DNA of 8,301 nt from an uncultured Helicobacteraceae bacterium (GCA_903903705.1 CAIUZU010000371.1:1-8301); one strand, 5' to 3'; positions 1-7,204 are shown, counted from the first letter of the stretch. Made by a program: numbers and translations. The notes: generated by a model from the letters alone, not told the origin.

Positions 1-923
1 ACCCAGTCAATATTTTTTGAAGTAGATGGACCTGAAAAAAGAAGAAGTACAGGCTTGCCCGTGAAAATATTATCACTATAAAATTTGTTAACATTTAAAA
101 AAGAGTAGCCTTGAGCTAAATAGCGAGGAGAGCTTATATATCTAAAAAGCATCGCACTGTACCCATAATTTATGTAGCTTTGCGACAAAACATGTGATTG
201 AAGTCTTTGTAGTTCAAGCTGATAATCTGTAGTGAATGGAACATGCTTGATATGAAGATTATAGTTATTTCCTTTATTTAAAAACTCTAAAAAATTCTCT
301 CTCTCTTGCGCTTCATCATCCGTAAGTGAAAAAAATGCAAACTGATTTTTTAGTGTCTCTTCATAATCTGTAACGAAAAGTGAAAGACGAAAGGTTTCAA
401 GATTTTTCTCTTTTATAAAAACTACTTGAGGGTTTAGTTTTTTTATGATATTTTGAAGATGAAGTCCAAGACCAACGCCTAAAAAGATAACTTTGTGCGT
501 GCGGTTCAACTCTGTTTCGGATGAAGCATATTTTGACACATAGTTAATAACCTTGATAGTCGCCCACAAAGAGTTATGAAAGGAGAGCTCGCTTTTGTCT
601 ATGGCATCGGCTTGGGCTTCTGTGGCATAAATATATTTTTGTCCTTTAAATACGGCACCGACTCTTTTTAGGTCTATAATATCAGCCATTCTTTGGGCTG
701 CTTGAATGCTGTTATCTTTATATAAAAACTCATTGCTTGAGAGTTCAAGTATGTCAAAATAGCCTTCTTCTTTATACTCAAGAGCGTACTTTTCCGTATA
801 CTGCCCCTCATTTATGAGGAGATTTAAAAGGCTGATTTTATCAAAGACCGCTTTATGGTTTTTTTCAAAATAGTCTAAATTTTTTTGAAATGTTTTTAAT
901 GCTTTTGTAGTGATATCTTCCAT
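1..923 (-). CDS. Maf/DUF115-family motility accessory factor (flagellin nonulosonate transferase), 3'-truncated by the window
   Basis: An open frame reads from ATG at 923-921 without a stop to the left edge, giving 307 residues of the N-terminal part. Near residues 173-185 it has the strand-glycine pattern VIFLGVGLGLHLQ, followed by VVFIKEKNLETFRLSLF. Close to the edge it has GKPVLLLFSGPS, the start of the conserved core that Maf proteins share with DUF115. Family members are usually well over 600 residues, so more than half is missing here. Maf proteins in Campylobacter, Helicobacter and Aeromonas are needed for, and probably catalyse, transfer of pseudaminic or legionaminic acid to flagellin Ser/Thr in the cytoplasm before export. 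The start follows the hisF-like stop by 9 bases with an AAGGA ribosome site. Its place directly after an amidotransferase trio suggests it transfers the sugar made by this operon. The family call is firm; the sugar and acceptor are inferred. No signal peptide is visible. Confidence 0.85.
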   Translation of the reverse strand, partial: MEDITTKALKTFQKNLDYFEKNHKAVFDKISLLNLLINEGQYTEKYALEYKEEGYFDILELSSNEFLYKDNSIQAAQRMADIIDLKRVGAVFKGQKYIYATEAQADAIDKSELSFHNSLWATIKVINYVSKYASSETELNRTHKVIFLGVGLGLHLQNIIKKLNPQVVFIKEKNLETFRLSLFVTDYEETLKNQFAFFSLTDDEAQERENFLEFLNKGNNYNLHIKHVPFTTDYQLELQRLQSHVLSQSYINYGYSAMLFRYISSPRYLAQGYSFLNVNKFYSDNIFTGKPVLLLFSGPSTSKNIDW

Positions 924-929
924 GTTTTT

Positions 930-934
930 TCCTT
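930..934 (-). promoter_or_regulatory. Ribosome binding site of the Maf-like gene
   Basis: AAGGA on the minus strand overlaps the TAA stop of the hisF-like gene and lies 6 bases before the ATG at 923. It fixes the start of the Maf-like gene and suggests reinitiation or coupling with hisF translation. Confidence 0.7.
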
Positions 935-1685
935 ATGATACTCTTACCGGATAGTTTGATTTTTTTAACTCTTCTTTTATCATTTGTGGTGTGTACTGGG
1001 TAAAGTGAAATATATAAGCCGCAGCCAGAGCATCAGCGCCGTTTTGTAAAGCTTCAATGCCATGGTGTGGAACTCCCATCCCTCCATTTATAATAATTGG
1101 GATATGAAGAGAATCGGTAAATAGTTTTAAAAGCTCTATATCATACCCAAGCGTAGTTCCCTCAAGGTCAACAGAGGTTAGTAAAATTTCACCTGCACCC
1201 TGACGCTCATACTCTTTGGCAAGTGTTAAAGGGTCGATGTCAAGAAGCCCCTCTTTTTTGTTAAAAACTCTATATTGTCCATCTATTTTTTTGATATCAA
1301 TCGAACAGACGATACATTGAGAACCAAAAATAGTTGCTATCTCTTTGATAAAATATGGGTTTTTAATAGCCTGAGAGTTTATAGAGATCTTATCTGCTCC
1401 TGCACCTAAAACAGCATAAACATCCTCTATGGTTTTTATGCCGCCGCCTATAGTTAAAGGCATAAAACACTCATTTGCCATGTCTGTAATAATCTCCGTA
1501 TTGATTGGTTCACCCTTTAGGCTTGCATCTATATCAAGAACTATCAACTCATCCACATTTCTGGCATTATAAACACGAACTGTTGCAGTTGGATGTCCGA
1601 TAGTACGAAATGAGCCAAACTGCACACTCTTTACAAGCTGCCAATCTTTGAGCAAAACACAAGGGATAAGACGATGTTTTAACAT
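933..1685 (-). CDS. hisF: HisF-like (WbuZ-type) ammonia-channel partner of the sugar amidotransferase
   Basis: A 250-residue (beta/alpha)8 barrel protein colinear with HisF from start to end. It has the glycine phosphate loops TIGGGI (78-83) and NGG (200-202), SINSQA (101-106) and the C-terminal FHF. In histidine biosynthesis HisF cyclises PRFAR to imidazole glycerol phosphate using HisH-derived ammonia. Here the catalytic Asp11 is replaced by leucine (PCVLLKDW instead of PCLDVKDG), the Asp176 equivalent is Glu175 (TSVDLEG), and Gly20 and the nearby DSGDP loop are altered. Asp130 remains. The ammonia-gate residues Arg5, Glu46, Lys99 and the Glu167 equivalent (Glu166), and the HisH-contact Asp98, are kept. 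This fits the WbuZ/HisF2 role: holding the glutaminase and channelling ammonia to the PseA/WbpG-type amidotransferase. The ATG at 1685 follows AAAAGAGA and overlaps the end of the hisH-like gene by 7 bases. Residue numbering is compared with Thermotoga maritima HisF from memory. Confidence 0.92.
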   Translation of the reverse strand: MLKHRLIPCVLLKDWQLVKSVQFGSFRTIGHPTATVRVYNARNVDELIVLDIDASLKGEPINTEIITDMANECFMPLTIGGGIKTIEDVYAVLGAGADKISINSQAIKNPYFIKEIATIFGSQCIVCSIDIKKIDGQYRVFNKKEGLLDIDPLTLAKEYERQGAGEILLTSVDLEGTTLGYDIELLKLFTDSLHIPIIINGGMGVPHHGIEALQNGADALAAAYIFHFTQYTPQMIKEELKKSNYPVRVS

Positions 1686-2308
1686 TGTGTCTCTTTTGTA
1701 AAGTTTGCAAAATTTTCTATTATTTTAAGCCCATGTATTTGACTCTTTTCCGGATGGAACTGAGTTGCAAAGATATTCTCTTTTTGGATTGCACAGACAA
1801 ATTTTACTCCGTAGTTACAATAACCTATAGCGTAGGTTGAGGGTGCATCAAAATAATATGAGTGAACAAAGTAAAAATCACTATGATCGGGTATGCCTTG
1901 AAATAAAACGCTAGGGTTGTGAAAATCTACATTGTTCCATCCAACATGAGGTATCTTGAGGTTATCGTCTTTAAAGCGGACAACATTTGCATCAATCCAT
2001 CCAAGTCCGTCATGCTCTCCAAACTCATACCCTTTTTTAGCTAGCAACTGCATACCCAGACAGATCCCCAGAAATGGTTTTTTATACTCCAATACCTGAG
2101 TATTTAAAAGTTCTACTAATCCTAAGTTGTTTAGATTTGTCATAGCATCGCCAAAAGCTCCGACTCCCGGTAAAACTATATGTGAAGCTTTCTGGATTTG
2201 TAAAAAATCACGTGTGATGATGGCAGAAAAACCAACTTTTTCAAAAGCTTTTTGAACAGAGCGTAAGTTTCCCATGCCATAATCTATAATGACAATATTA
2301 ACTGACAA
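1679..2308 (-). CDS. hisH: HisH-like (WbuY-type) class I glutamine amidotransferase subunit
   Basis: A 209-residue class I glutaminase, the usual HisH length. It opens with the strand [10 protein letters not shown], has an oxyanion-region [10 protein letters not shown] (47-56), the nucleophile elbow GICLGMQ with Cys83, and the His185-x-Glu187 pair in FHPEKS. The catalytic triad is therefore complete and the enzyme should hydrolyse glutamine to glutamate and ammonia. Between an amidotransferase gene and a HisF-like gene, it most likely feeds ammonia through the HisF-like barrel to make an acetamidino sugar, as HisH2 does with WbpG in Pseudomonas aeruginosa and its counterpart does with PseA in Campylobacter. 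The start is TTG at 2308-2306. No ATG or GTG lies upstream before an in-frame stop near 2327-2329, and the first internal ATG would remove the first beta strand. The gene overlaps pseA by 11 bases and the hisF-like gene by 7. A histidine-pathway role is unlikely because no other his gene is present. Confidence 0.92.
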   Translation of the reverse strand: MSVNIVIIDYGMGNLRSVQKAFEKVGFSAIITRDFLQIQKASHIVLPGVGAFGDAMTNLNNLGLVELLNTQVLEYKKPFLGICLGMQLLAKKGYEFGEHDGLGWIDANVVRFKDDNLKIPHVGWNNVDFHNPSVLFQGIPDHSDFYFVHSYYFDAPSTYAIGYCNYGVKFVCAIQKENIFATQFHPEKSQIHGLKIIENFANFTKETQC

Positions 2309-3434
2309 TGTACTCTTCTTTTCTGATTAGTGAGCCATCTATATCTTTTAAAAATCGTCCGTTAGAGTCTCTTTTAAAAACTTTTTTATTTGTAAATGAG
2401 TCAACTATGGCATCAAACTCTTCATTCGTAAACCCTGTGTATTTTAAAAACTTATTGATAGCTTTCATGGGCGGAATCCCATCGTATTTATTTACTAATC
2501 TTACAGCCTCTTCTCTGGTAATGTACCCTAGTCTTACATCTAAGCAGGCGTTGTCGCTGGCTCTGCCAAATCCATATTTGACATATTTTAAATAGTCATG
2601 TACATGGTTGCTATAACAGTCAAGATTTTCAAAATTTTCGTATGTCGTTTCAACTCTGGAGTCTGAGGTGCTAAAACCATATTTTTTAGCAGTTTCAACT
2701 ATTTTTCTTAAATCCCACTTGAAGTAGTAGCCTAGAAAAAGTCCAGTTATTCCTACATGATGCACATCTTCATCTTCAGGATATAGATAGAGTGCCAAAT
2801 CTCTCTCTTTTATACCATCAACTCCTATCATATCGGTAGCTCTATTTCCAAGCAGTCCGCCAAACTCCTCAAGCCATTTTCTATCAAGGTAAGGATTGTT
2901 TTTGCTTGCAGCAGGACCACCGTACTCTATCTCTGAGCTTTCGCCCCAGATAAGAAGCGGTATGTTGAAATTTACTGCTACATGAGCAGGTGTCGTAAAA
3001 ATCCCAAGATGGTTTGGCCATTCACAATCGCCAACTCTTGCGGTCGCCTCTTTTATCATTGATTTGTAGATTTTTGGATTTCTTTTTATATGAATTAAAT
3101 CTACTCCAAGATTATTTAGATTTTCAAGATTACGACGACCTATCTCTGTCGGAATAGTTGGCTCAAAGCATACACAGAGCGGATTTAAACCCATTTCAAG
3201 GATGGTAATTACCTGAAATGTGGAGTCTTTTCCGCCGCTAACACCGATAACACAATCATAATGCTTATGTTTTTTATGTTGCTTTACAACTTCTAAAAAC
3301 TCTTTTTTTTTCTCATCCCAGTCAATATGAAAATCTTTGGTATTTTGGGAACGGCATGCATCACACACACCATGCTCATCAAAATGAAGATCCGGTTTAG
3401 TGTCCGGCATAACACATTTTGTACAGAATTTCAT
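2298..3434 (-). CDS. pseA: N-acetyl sugar amidotransferase, PseA/WbpG family
   Basis: A 378-residue protein, close to the length I recall for Campylobacter PseA. Two cysteine pairs, Cys4-x2-Cys7 and Cys24-x2-Cys27, form a likely metal-binding ribbon. They are followed by the PP-loop SGGKDS at 66-71, typical of ATP-pyrophosphatases that adenylate a carbonyl. Later motifs include WGESSEIEYGG (163-173) and the HHVGITGLFLGYYFKW stretch (225-240) of the WbpG/PseA group. The family converts an N-acetyl group on a nucleotide- or CMP-linked sugar to acetamidino with ATP and ammonia; PseA is linked to acetamidino-pseudaminic acid and WbpG to an amidino mannuronic acid derivative. The ATG overlaps the methyltransferase stop as ATGA (4 bases), and hisH- and hisF-like subunits follow directly, completing the three-part enzyme. 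Nine consecutive A bases encode Lys42-44, a possible slippage site. The exact substrate is not readable from sequence. Confidence 0.93.
   Translation of the reverse strand: MKFCTKCVMPDTKPDLHFDEHGVCDACRSQNTKDFHIDWDEKKKEFLEVVKQHKKHKHYDCVIGVSGGKDSTFQVITILEMGLNPLCVCFEPTIPTEIGRRNLENLNNLGVDLIHIKRNPKIYKSMIKEATARVGDCEWPNHLGIFTTPAHVAVNFNIPLLIWGESSEIEYGGPAASKNNPYLDRKWLEEFGGLLGNRATDMIGVDGIKERDLALYLYPEDEDVHHVGITGLFLGYYFKWDLRKIVETAKKYGFSTSDSRVETTYENFENLDCYSNHVHDYLKYVKYGFGRASDNACLDVRLGYITREEAVRLVNKYDGIPPMKAINKFLKYTGFTNEEFDAIVDSFTNKKVFKRDSNGRFLKDIDGSLIRKEEYIVS
2313..2323 (-). promoter_or_regulatory. Purine-rich ribosome binding site supporting a TTG start
   Basis: GAAAAGAAGAG on the minus strand lies 4 bases before the TTG at 2308-2306, inside the 3' end of the pseA-like gene. 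It supports the non-ATG start of the hisH-like gene and translational coupling with the gene before it. Confidence 0.55.
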
Positions 3435-4393
3435 GATCTCTTCTTTAAGACCAGCTGCATTTTATAGCCTAGTTTGTTTTTATGGATCCACGCCTCGTCC
3501 AGCGGTTGAGATATCAAAATTGAAGTTTGAGTTGAGTCGCCAAAGTATGGATCTTGGTAGCTTAAGTAGTTATTCATAACTCCTATCTCAGAGATTACTG
3601 TCTCAAACGACTCTATGCTAAATCCGCATTTTTTCACCAGCTTCTCTACTGCTTTAAATGAGTATAAGTTCACATGCTCTATCCCGTCAAACATATTGCA
3701 CTTTTCTTGAAGCATTTTTGCAGCCAAAGAGTCGGCACTGGGTATCTGTAAAAAAATAACTCCATTATCACTAAGCAGAGGTTTCATTTCATTAAGATAT
3801 GCTTCACCGTCTTTTAAATGCTCAAAAACATCCCAAAGCGTTATAGCATCCATTTTCGTATCTAGCTTGACATTTGAGAGCAAATCGTTATAAATTTCAT
3901 GACCTTTTGACACCCCATAAGCAGCCTCTTTTTCGTTTAGCTCTACTCCAAATGTTTGCCACTCATTTTTTTTGGCGATATCTAAAAAACCGCCTGCGGA
4001 ACAGCCTATATCAAGAATATTTCCTTTTACCGCAACACTCTCAATGGAGCGAAGCCCTTTAGAATATATGTTTGTATAAAACTCACTATCGTTTGAAACT
4101 ATCTCACTTTGGCAATCATGGTTATTACGGTAGTGATTTTCTAAGTGCTCATCTTTAAAGACCGGATTTAAGTATATCATTTCACATACTTCACATCTCA
4201 CATGTCTCCCGCCGTCTTTAAAAAATAAAAACTGCTCATGACTCTCTTTACAAGCAGGACAACTTCTCTCTTCAAGAAGTTCTTTGCGAAAACTACTTCC
4301 ACCCTCATCAAAATAAAGTTTGCGTTTTTCCACATTTGCATGGTGCATTTTAAGTCGTTCTTGATGAATCTCTTTTGGAACTCTCTGCTTCAT
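3431..4393 (-). CDS. SAM-dependent methyltransferase with N-terminal zinc-ribbon
   Basis: A 320-residue class I methyltransferase. After about 40 charged residues there are two cysteine pairs, Cys45-x2-Cys48 and Cys67-x2-Cys70, probably binding zinc. The Rossmann SAM site is LDIGCSAGGF (127-136), with acidic Glu151 at the end of strand 2 (FGVELNEKE) and LWDVFEHL (187-194) as the motif after strand 4. This is the Methyltransf_23-like architecture common in capsule, O-antigen and flagellar glycan loci. Related zinc-ribbon enzymes include sugar C-methyltransferases of the TylC3/NovU type, but their usual C-terminal extension is absent here. The target is unknown: a sugar O-, N- or C-methyl group, or the amidino nitrogen made by the next gene, are all possible. 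An AGGGGA ribosome site lies 5 bases before the ATG, 11 bases after the acetyltransferase stop. The fold call is firm; the substrate is open. Confidence 0.88.
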   Translation of the reverse strand: MKQRVPKEIHQERLKMHHANVEKRKLYFDEGGSSFRKELLEERSCPACKESHEQFLFFKDGGRHVRCEVCEMIYLNPVFKDEHLENHYRNNHDCQSEIVSNDSEFYTNIYSKGLRSIESVAVKGNILDIGCSAGGFLDIAKKNEWQTFGVELNEKEAAYGVSKGHEIYNDLLSNVKLDTKMDAITLWDVFEHLKDGEAYLNEMKPLLSDNGVIFLQIPSADSLAAKMLQEKCNMFDGIEHVNLYSFKAVEKLVKKCGFSIESFETVISEIGVMNNYLSYQDPYFGDSTQTSILISQPLDEAWIHKNKLGYKMQLVLKKRS

Positions 4394-4398
4394 TATAA

Positions 4399-4404
4399 TC
4401 CCCT
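4399..4404 (-). promoter_or_regulatory. Ribosome binding site of the methyltransferase gene
   Basis: AGGGGA on the minus strand lies 5 bases before the ATG at 4393, in the 11-base gap after the acetyltransferase stop. It settles the methyltransferase start. Confidence 0.65.
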
Positions 4405-4962
4405 TTAGTTCAATGCAATATCGGCATTAAACTCTTCTTTTAAAATACTAAATCTAATAGTATCATGGTACTTTCCGTTTTTATAGACTTCATCCCTAAA
4501 AACACCCTCTTGCTTCATTCCAAGTGCAAGCGAGAGATGCTTCATAGGTTCATTATTCTGCATTGTTCCGCTGTAAATTCTATGAAGGTTCATTGTGTTA
4601 AAACCATGATCCAGCATCATCAAAGAAGCCTCTTTTGAGTAGCCCTTTCCTTGAAAATCCTTATTGCCTATCATAATTGAAAATTCTGCACTGCGATGCA
4701 AATGTGAAATCGCAAAAATAGCGATATTGCCTATATGTTTATCACTCTTTTTATCCACTATCGCCAACATAACCTTATCTTTTTGCAAAGAGAGATTTGA
4801 GATATACTCTTGCGCATTCTCTCTTGAGTACGGAAAAACATGATGTTCGCTATATTGACATATTGTCTCATCATTTAGCCAAAGCGGATAATCGCCATCA
4901 CAATCTTCAAGTGTCAAGCCTCTTAGATATATATTTTTACCGACTAAAAATGGATTTTTCAT
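4405..4962 (-). CDS. GNAT-family N-acetyltransferase (RimJ/RimL type)
   Basis: A 185-residue GNAT protein. The N-terminal GKNIYLRGLTLEDCDG is typical of the RimJ/RimL (Acetyltransf_3) branch. The central strands FSIMIGNKDFQGKGYSKEA (94-112) carry the acetyl-CoA pyrophosphate loop Q-G-K-G-Y-S, and a C-terminal N-x-x-M/ALGMKQEG pattern follows with the usual RD-x-x-x-x-NGKYHD-x-I ending. Enzymes of this type acetylate amino groups on proteins, small molecules or nucleotide sugars; PseH and LegH are sugar examples. Directly after an aminotransferase, the natural reading is that it acetylates the amino group that enzyme installs, giving the acetamido group that PseA-like enzymes can amidinate. 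The ATG overlaps the aminotransferase stop as ATGA, with AGGA 6 bases upstream. The sequence does not tell which sugar carbon is modified. Confidence 0.87.
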   Translation of the reverse strand: MKNPFLVGKNIYLRGLTLEDCDGDYPLWLNDETICQYSEHHVFPYSRENAQEYISNLSLQKDKVMLAIVDKKSDKHIGNIAIFAISHLHRSAEFSIMIGNKDFQGKGYSKEASLMMLDHGFNTMNLHRIYSGTMQNNEPMKHLSLALGMKQEGVFRDEVYKNGKYHDTIRFSILKEEFNADIALN

Positions 4963-6257
4963 AATAATTCCTCTTTATTTTCCCAAACTTTCTCAAATGC
5001 TTTTACTACATCGTCCATGTCCTCTTTACTCATAGGTGGACGCATAAGCTCATGTGTGAAGAGTTTATCGAAATGGAGGGATTCGCAAACAGGGCAATCG
5101 CCCTTTTGGTAGGTTTGGTCTGAGAGATTAAACGGATAGCCTTTTGAGCCAAAAGCTATTTTTTGGGCAAAGATGGGTTGCAAATATATAGGTTTTACAT
5201 AGCCACAGCCCATCAGCACATCGCTGTCATCTCGCATGATGGATCTTGGAAGTTCTGCTTTTACGGCTTTTATGAAAATATCTCTATGAACTCCAACTTT
5301 CGCAGCATCAAGTTCAAGCGGATGAACATAAAACGAGTGTACGCAGTTAGCTCTGATTTTTGTTGTTTTTATAAACTCAAGCTTTTTTAACTTTTCGTTT
5401 AGGTAGTTTACATTTTTTATTCGCTGCTCAAGAAGCAAAGGAAGCTTTTTCAGCTGTTCTCTTGCAATGGTAGCTTCGATCTCCGTCATACGGAAGTTAA
5501 AACCGACCATATTTATCAAATCATTTGGAGTCTCAAAACCCTTGTTTGCGATAACCGACTCCGCATGATTTCGTATGAGTTGCAGTTTGTCGGCTAGTTT
5601 ATCATCATCAGTTACTATGATACCGCCTTCTCCCGAGTGGATATGTTTGTGGTAGTTGAGCGAATATATGCCTATATCACCCAGTGTTCCTGCAAATTTC
5701 TCCCTATATTTCGCTCCCGGAGCTTGAGCGGCATCTTCTATGATTTTTAAGTTATGTTTTTTCGCAATTGCATTGATGGCATCAACATCATAAGGCTGCC
5801 CAAAGATATCCACTACAATGATAGCTTTAGTGCGAGGGGTAATCTTTGCCTCTACGCTTTTTGGGTCTAAACAGTAAGTATCCTCTTCGATGTCCGCAAA
5901 TACAGGAATACCACCGTAAAAAAGAGGTGCGATGGCTGAAGCCGACATTGTGTATGGGCTGACTATAACTTCATCACCAGCCTCGATGCCACATGCCCCC
6001 ATGGCACAGATAAGTCCTGAAGTAGCAGAGTTTACGCTTATAGCATGCTTTACGCCAAAATACTCCGCCCACTCTTTTTCTAGAGCCTTAACTTCATCTC
6101 CTCCGTAAAAATCATTGTGCCAAGCACCTAGATATGTTGAGAGTTTACCACTTCTTAAAACCCTCAAAACCGCCTCTTCTTCCTCTTTGCCTATATTGTT
6201 ATAAGCGCAAAAAGGTTCACTTCGTACCTTATCTCCGCCGTTAATTGCAAGTTTCAT
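4959..6257 (-). CDS. DegT/DnrJ/EryC1/StrS-family PLP-dependent sugar aminotransferase
   Basis: A 432-residue fold-type I aminotransferase, somewhat longer than many family members. It begins LAINGGDKVRSEPF, a start often seen in the StrS/AHBA-synthase/scyllo-inosose aminotransferase branch. Visible sites are the PLP-phosphate region SVNSATSGL (74-82), the PLP-ring Asp175 in IIEDAAQAPGA, the Schiff-base Lys204 in NYHKHIHSGEGG (201-212), GFNFRMTEIEA (252-262) and the late GDCPVCE (386-392), where relatives usually read CPVAE. The family moves an amino group, usually from glutamate or glutamine, onto a keto sugar or keto cyclitol. The dehydrogenase just upstream and the acetyltransferase just downstream make an oxidise-aminate-acetylate module likely. 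It overlaps both neighbours by ATGA. PseC and LegC belong to the same superfamily, but the N-terminal style and Gfo/Idh pairing point away from a standard PseC. The position aminated is unknown. Confidence 0.92.
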   Translation of the reverse strand: MKLAINGGDKVRSEPFCAYNNIGKEEEEAVLRVLRSGKLSTYLGAWHNDFYGGDEVKALEKEWAEYFGVKHAISVNSATSGLICAMGACGIEAGDEVIVSPYTMSASAIAPLFYGGIPVFADIEEDTYCLDPKSVEAKITPRTKAIIVVDIFGQPYDVDAINAIAKKHNLKIIEDAAQAPGAKYREKFAGTLGDIGIYSLNYHKHIHSGEGGIIVTDDDKLADKLQLIRNHAESVIANKGFETPNDLINMVGFNFRMTEIEATIAREQLKKLPLLLEQRIKNVNYLNEKLKKLEFIKTTKIRANCVHSFYVHPLELDAAKVGVHRDIFIKAVKAELPRSIMRDDSDVLMGCGYVKPIYLQPIFAQKIAFGSKGYPFNLSDQTYQKGDCPVCESLHFDKLFTHELMRPPMSKEDMDDVVKAFEKVWENKEELL

Positions 6258-7204
6258 AATGCTCCTTGAAGTAGATCTTCTTTGATTTTTAGTAGTTTAT
6301 AGCTTAACTTCAGATGAGACTCCATCTGCTCTTTGGAGTTTTTCTTTAGTAAAAAGCTCAGAGAGTTTTTTGCATAGTATTGCAAAGTGTTTGGGTACTC
6401 TTTATAGAGTGCCAGCTCTTTTGTGCCTTTTACTTTTTTAGACTCTTTTGCTATGTAGGCTTTTATGTCAAAGCCGGATTTATGGATTTTTACGACACCT
6501 TTTTCAAAGATGATTTCCATCTCAAAAAGAGAAAATTCGCTCTCGTTAAAGTTTGTCAAAACCCCATCTGCCATTTTGGTATGCATCCAAAAAGAGCCGT
6601 AAGCATCATCCTCAAAGATTGTCGCATTCATAGCCTTAAAATCTGTAATTTCTCCAAAAAGATGTTCCACAAGAGAGAGTACATGTGAGCCGTTGTGATA
6701 AAGTCCTTTGTTTACTTTTGAGCTAAAACACAAAACTTTTCCCAGTTTTTCCTCTTCTATGAGTTTTTTTATTTTATTTATAGAAGGGTCAAAACAGCGT
6801 ATGAAATTAATAAGCAGATTTGGACTTTTTTCATGTAAAGACGTGTATATTTTGTCGTACTCATCGACATTAGAGACAAAAGGCTTTTCGCAGATAATAT
6901 ATTTTATTTTTGTATTTGTGAGAATTTCTTGCAAGATTTCATAGTGCGAAGCCGTGTTTGTAGCAATTGCGACTATATCTATTTTTTCATTTTGAAGCAT
7001 CTCTCTCACGCTTAGATATGCATGAATATCTCTTCCCCAAATATTACGAAACTTCTCTAAATTATCTCTGTTTGTATCGCAGCATGCTATGAGTTTTGTT
7101 TTGTTTGACTCCAAAAATGCATGGGCATGGGTTAAAATGGCGTCTGAAGAGGGCGTATCATAAAATCCGCCTATATTTCCGCACCCGATTACTGCAGCAT
7201 TCAT
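6254..7204 (-). CDS. Gfo/Idh/MocA-family NAD(P)-dependent sugar oxidoreductase
   Basis: A 316-residue two-domain oxidoreductase. The N-terminal Rossmann fold has the dinucleotide loop IGCGNIGGFYD (6-16), VAIATNTASHYE (78-89) and the family signature CEKPF (105-109), whose lysine is catalytic. The substrate domain has GLYHNGSHVLSLVEHLFG (167-184), matching the G-x3-G-x-H pattern that supplies the catalytic His174. The family oxidises a ring or chain hydroxyl of sugars, nucleotide sugars or inositols to a ketone. Its gene overlaps the aminotransferase start by 4 bases (ATGA) and the preceding gene by 4 bases, so the ketone is probably the substrate of the DegT enzyme, as with WbpB and WbpE. It is a little shorter than the roughly 330-390 residues of many relatives. 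The ribosome site is weak (GAGAAAAA), which suggests coupling to the gene before it. Confidence 0.9.
   Translation of the reverse strand: MNAAVIGCGNIGGFYDTPSSDAILTHAHAFLESNKTKLIACCDTNRDNLEKFRNIWGRDIHAYLSVREMLQNEKIDIVAIATNTASHYEILQEILTNTKIKYIICEKPFVSNVDEYDKIYTSLHEKSPNLLINFIRCFDPSINKIKKLIEEEKLGKVLCFSSKVNKGLYHNGSHVLSLVEHLFGEITDFKAMNATIFEDDAYGSFWMHTKMADGVLTNFNESEFSLFEMEIIFEKGVVKIHKSGFDIKAYIAKESKKVKGTKELALYKEYPNTLQYYAKNSLSFLLKKNSKEQMESHLKLSYKLLKIKEDLLQGAL
6262..6267 (-). promoter_or_regulatory. Ribosome binding site of the aminotransferase gene
   Basis: AAGGAG, the strongest Shine-Dalgarno match in the window, lies 4 bases before the ATG at 6257 and inside the 3' end of the oxidoreductase gene. 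It fixes the aminotransferase start. Confidence 0.7.

Noticed and set aside
2..13. 12-base direct repeat cccagtcaatat, also at 3317-3328
   Set aside because: Both copies encode Ile-Asp-Trp in unrelated genes, the match ends at 12 bases, and no element boundary is nearby, so chance is the simplest explanation.
386..392. Possible metal site in the aminotransferase from its C-x2-C pair (residues 388 and 391 of that protein, near base 5090)
   Set aside because: The first cysteine belongs to the common CPVAE motif of DegT enzymes and there is no second pair, so a single Ala-to-Cys change is more likely. The coordinates given here are not meaningful beyond this note; the codons lie near 5085-5100.
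933..2308. hisF and hisH as part of a histidine biosynthesis operon
   Set aside because: No other his gene is nearby, the HisF copy lacks Asp11, and both genes are coupled to a PseA/WbpG amidotransferase.
2308..2595. Plus-strand open frame within the pseA-like gene
   Set aside because: It is antisense to a well-conserved gene, has no recognisable motif and no clear ribosome site. The same applies to plus-strand frames at 3874-4062, 5163-5390, 6380-6688, 6708-6944, 7319-7561 and 7930-8214.
4392..4397. TATAAT on the minus strand as a promoter -10 box
   Set aside because: It overlaps the ATG of the methyltransferase and sits directly after its ribosome site, so a transcript from it would lack the start; it arises from ordinary start-region sequence.
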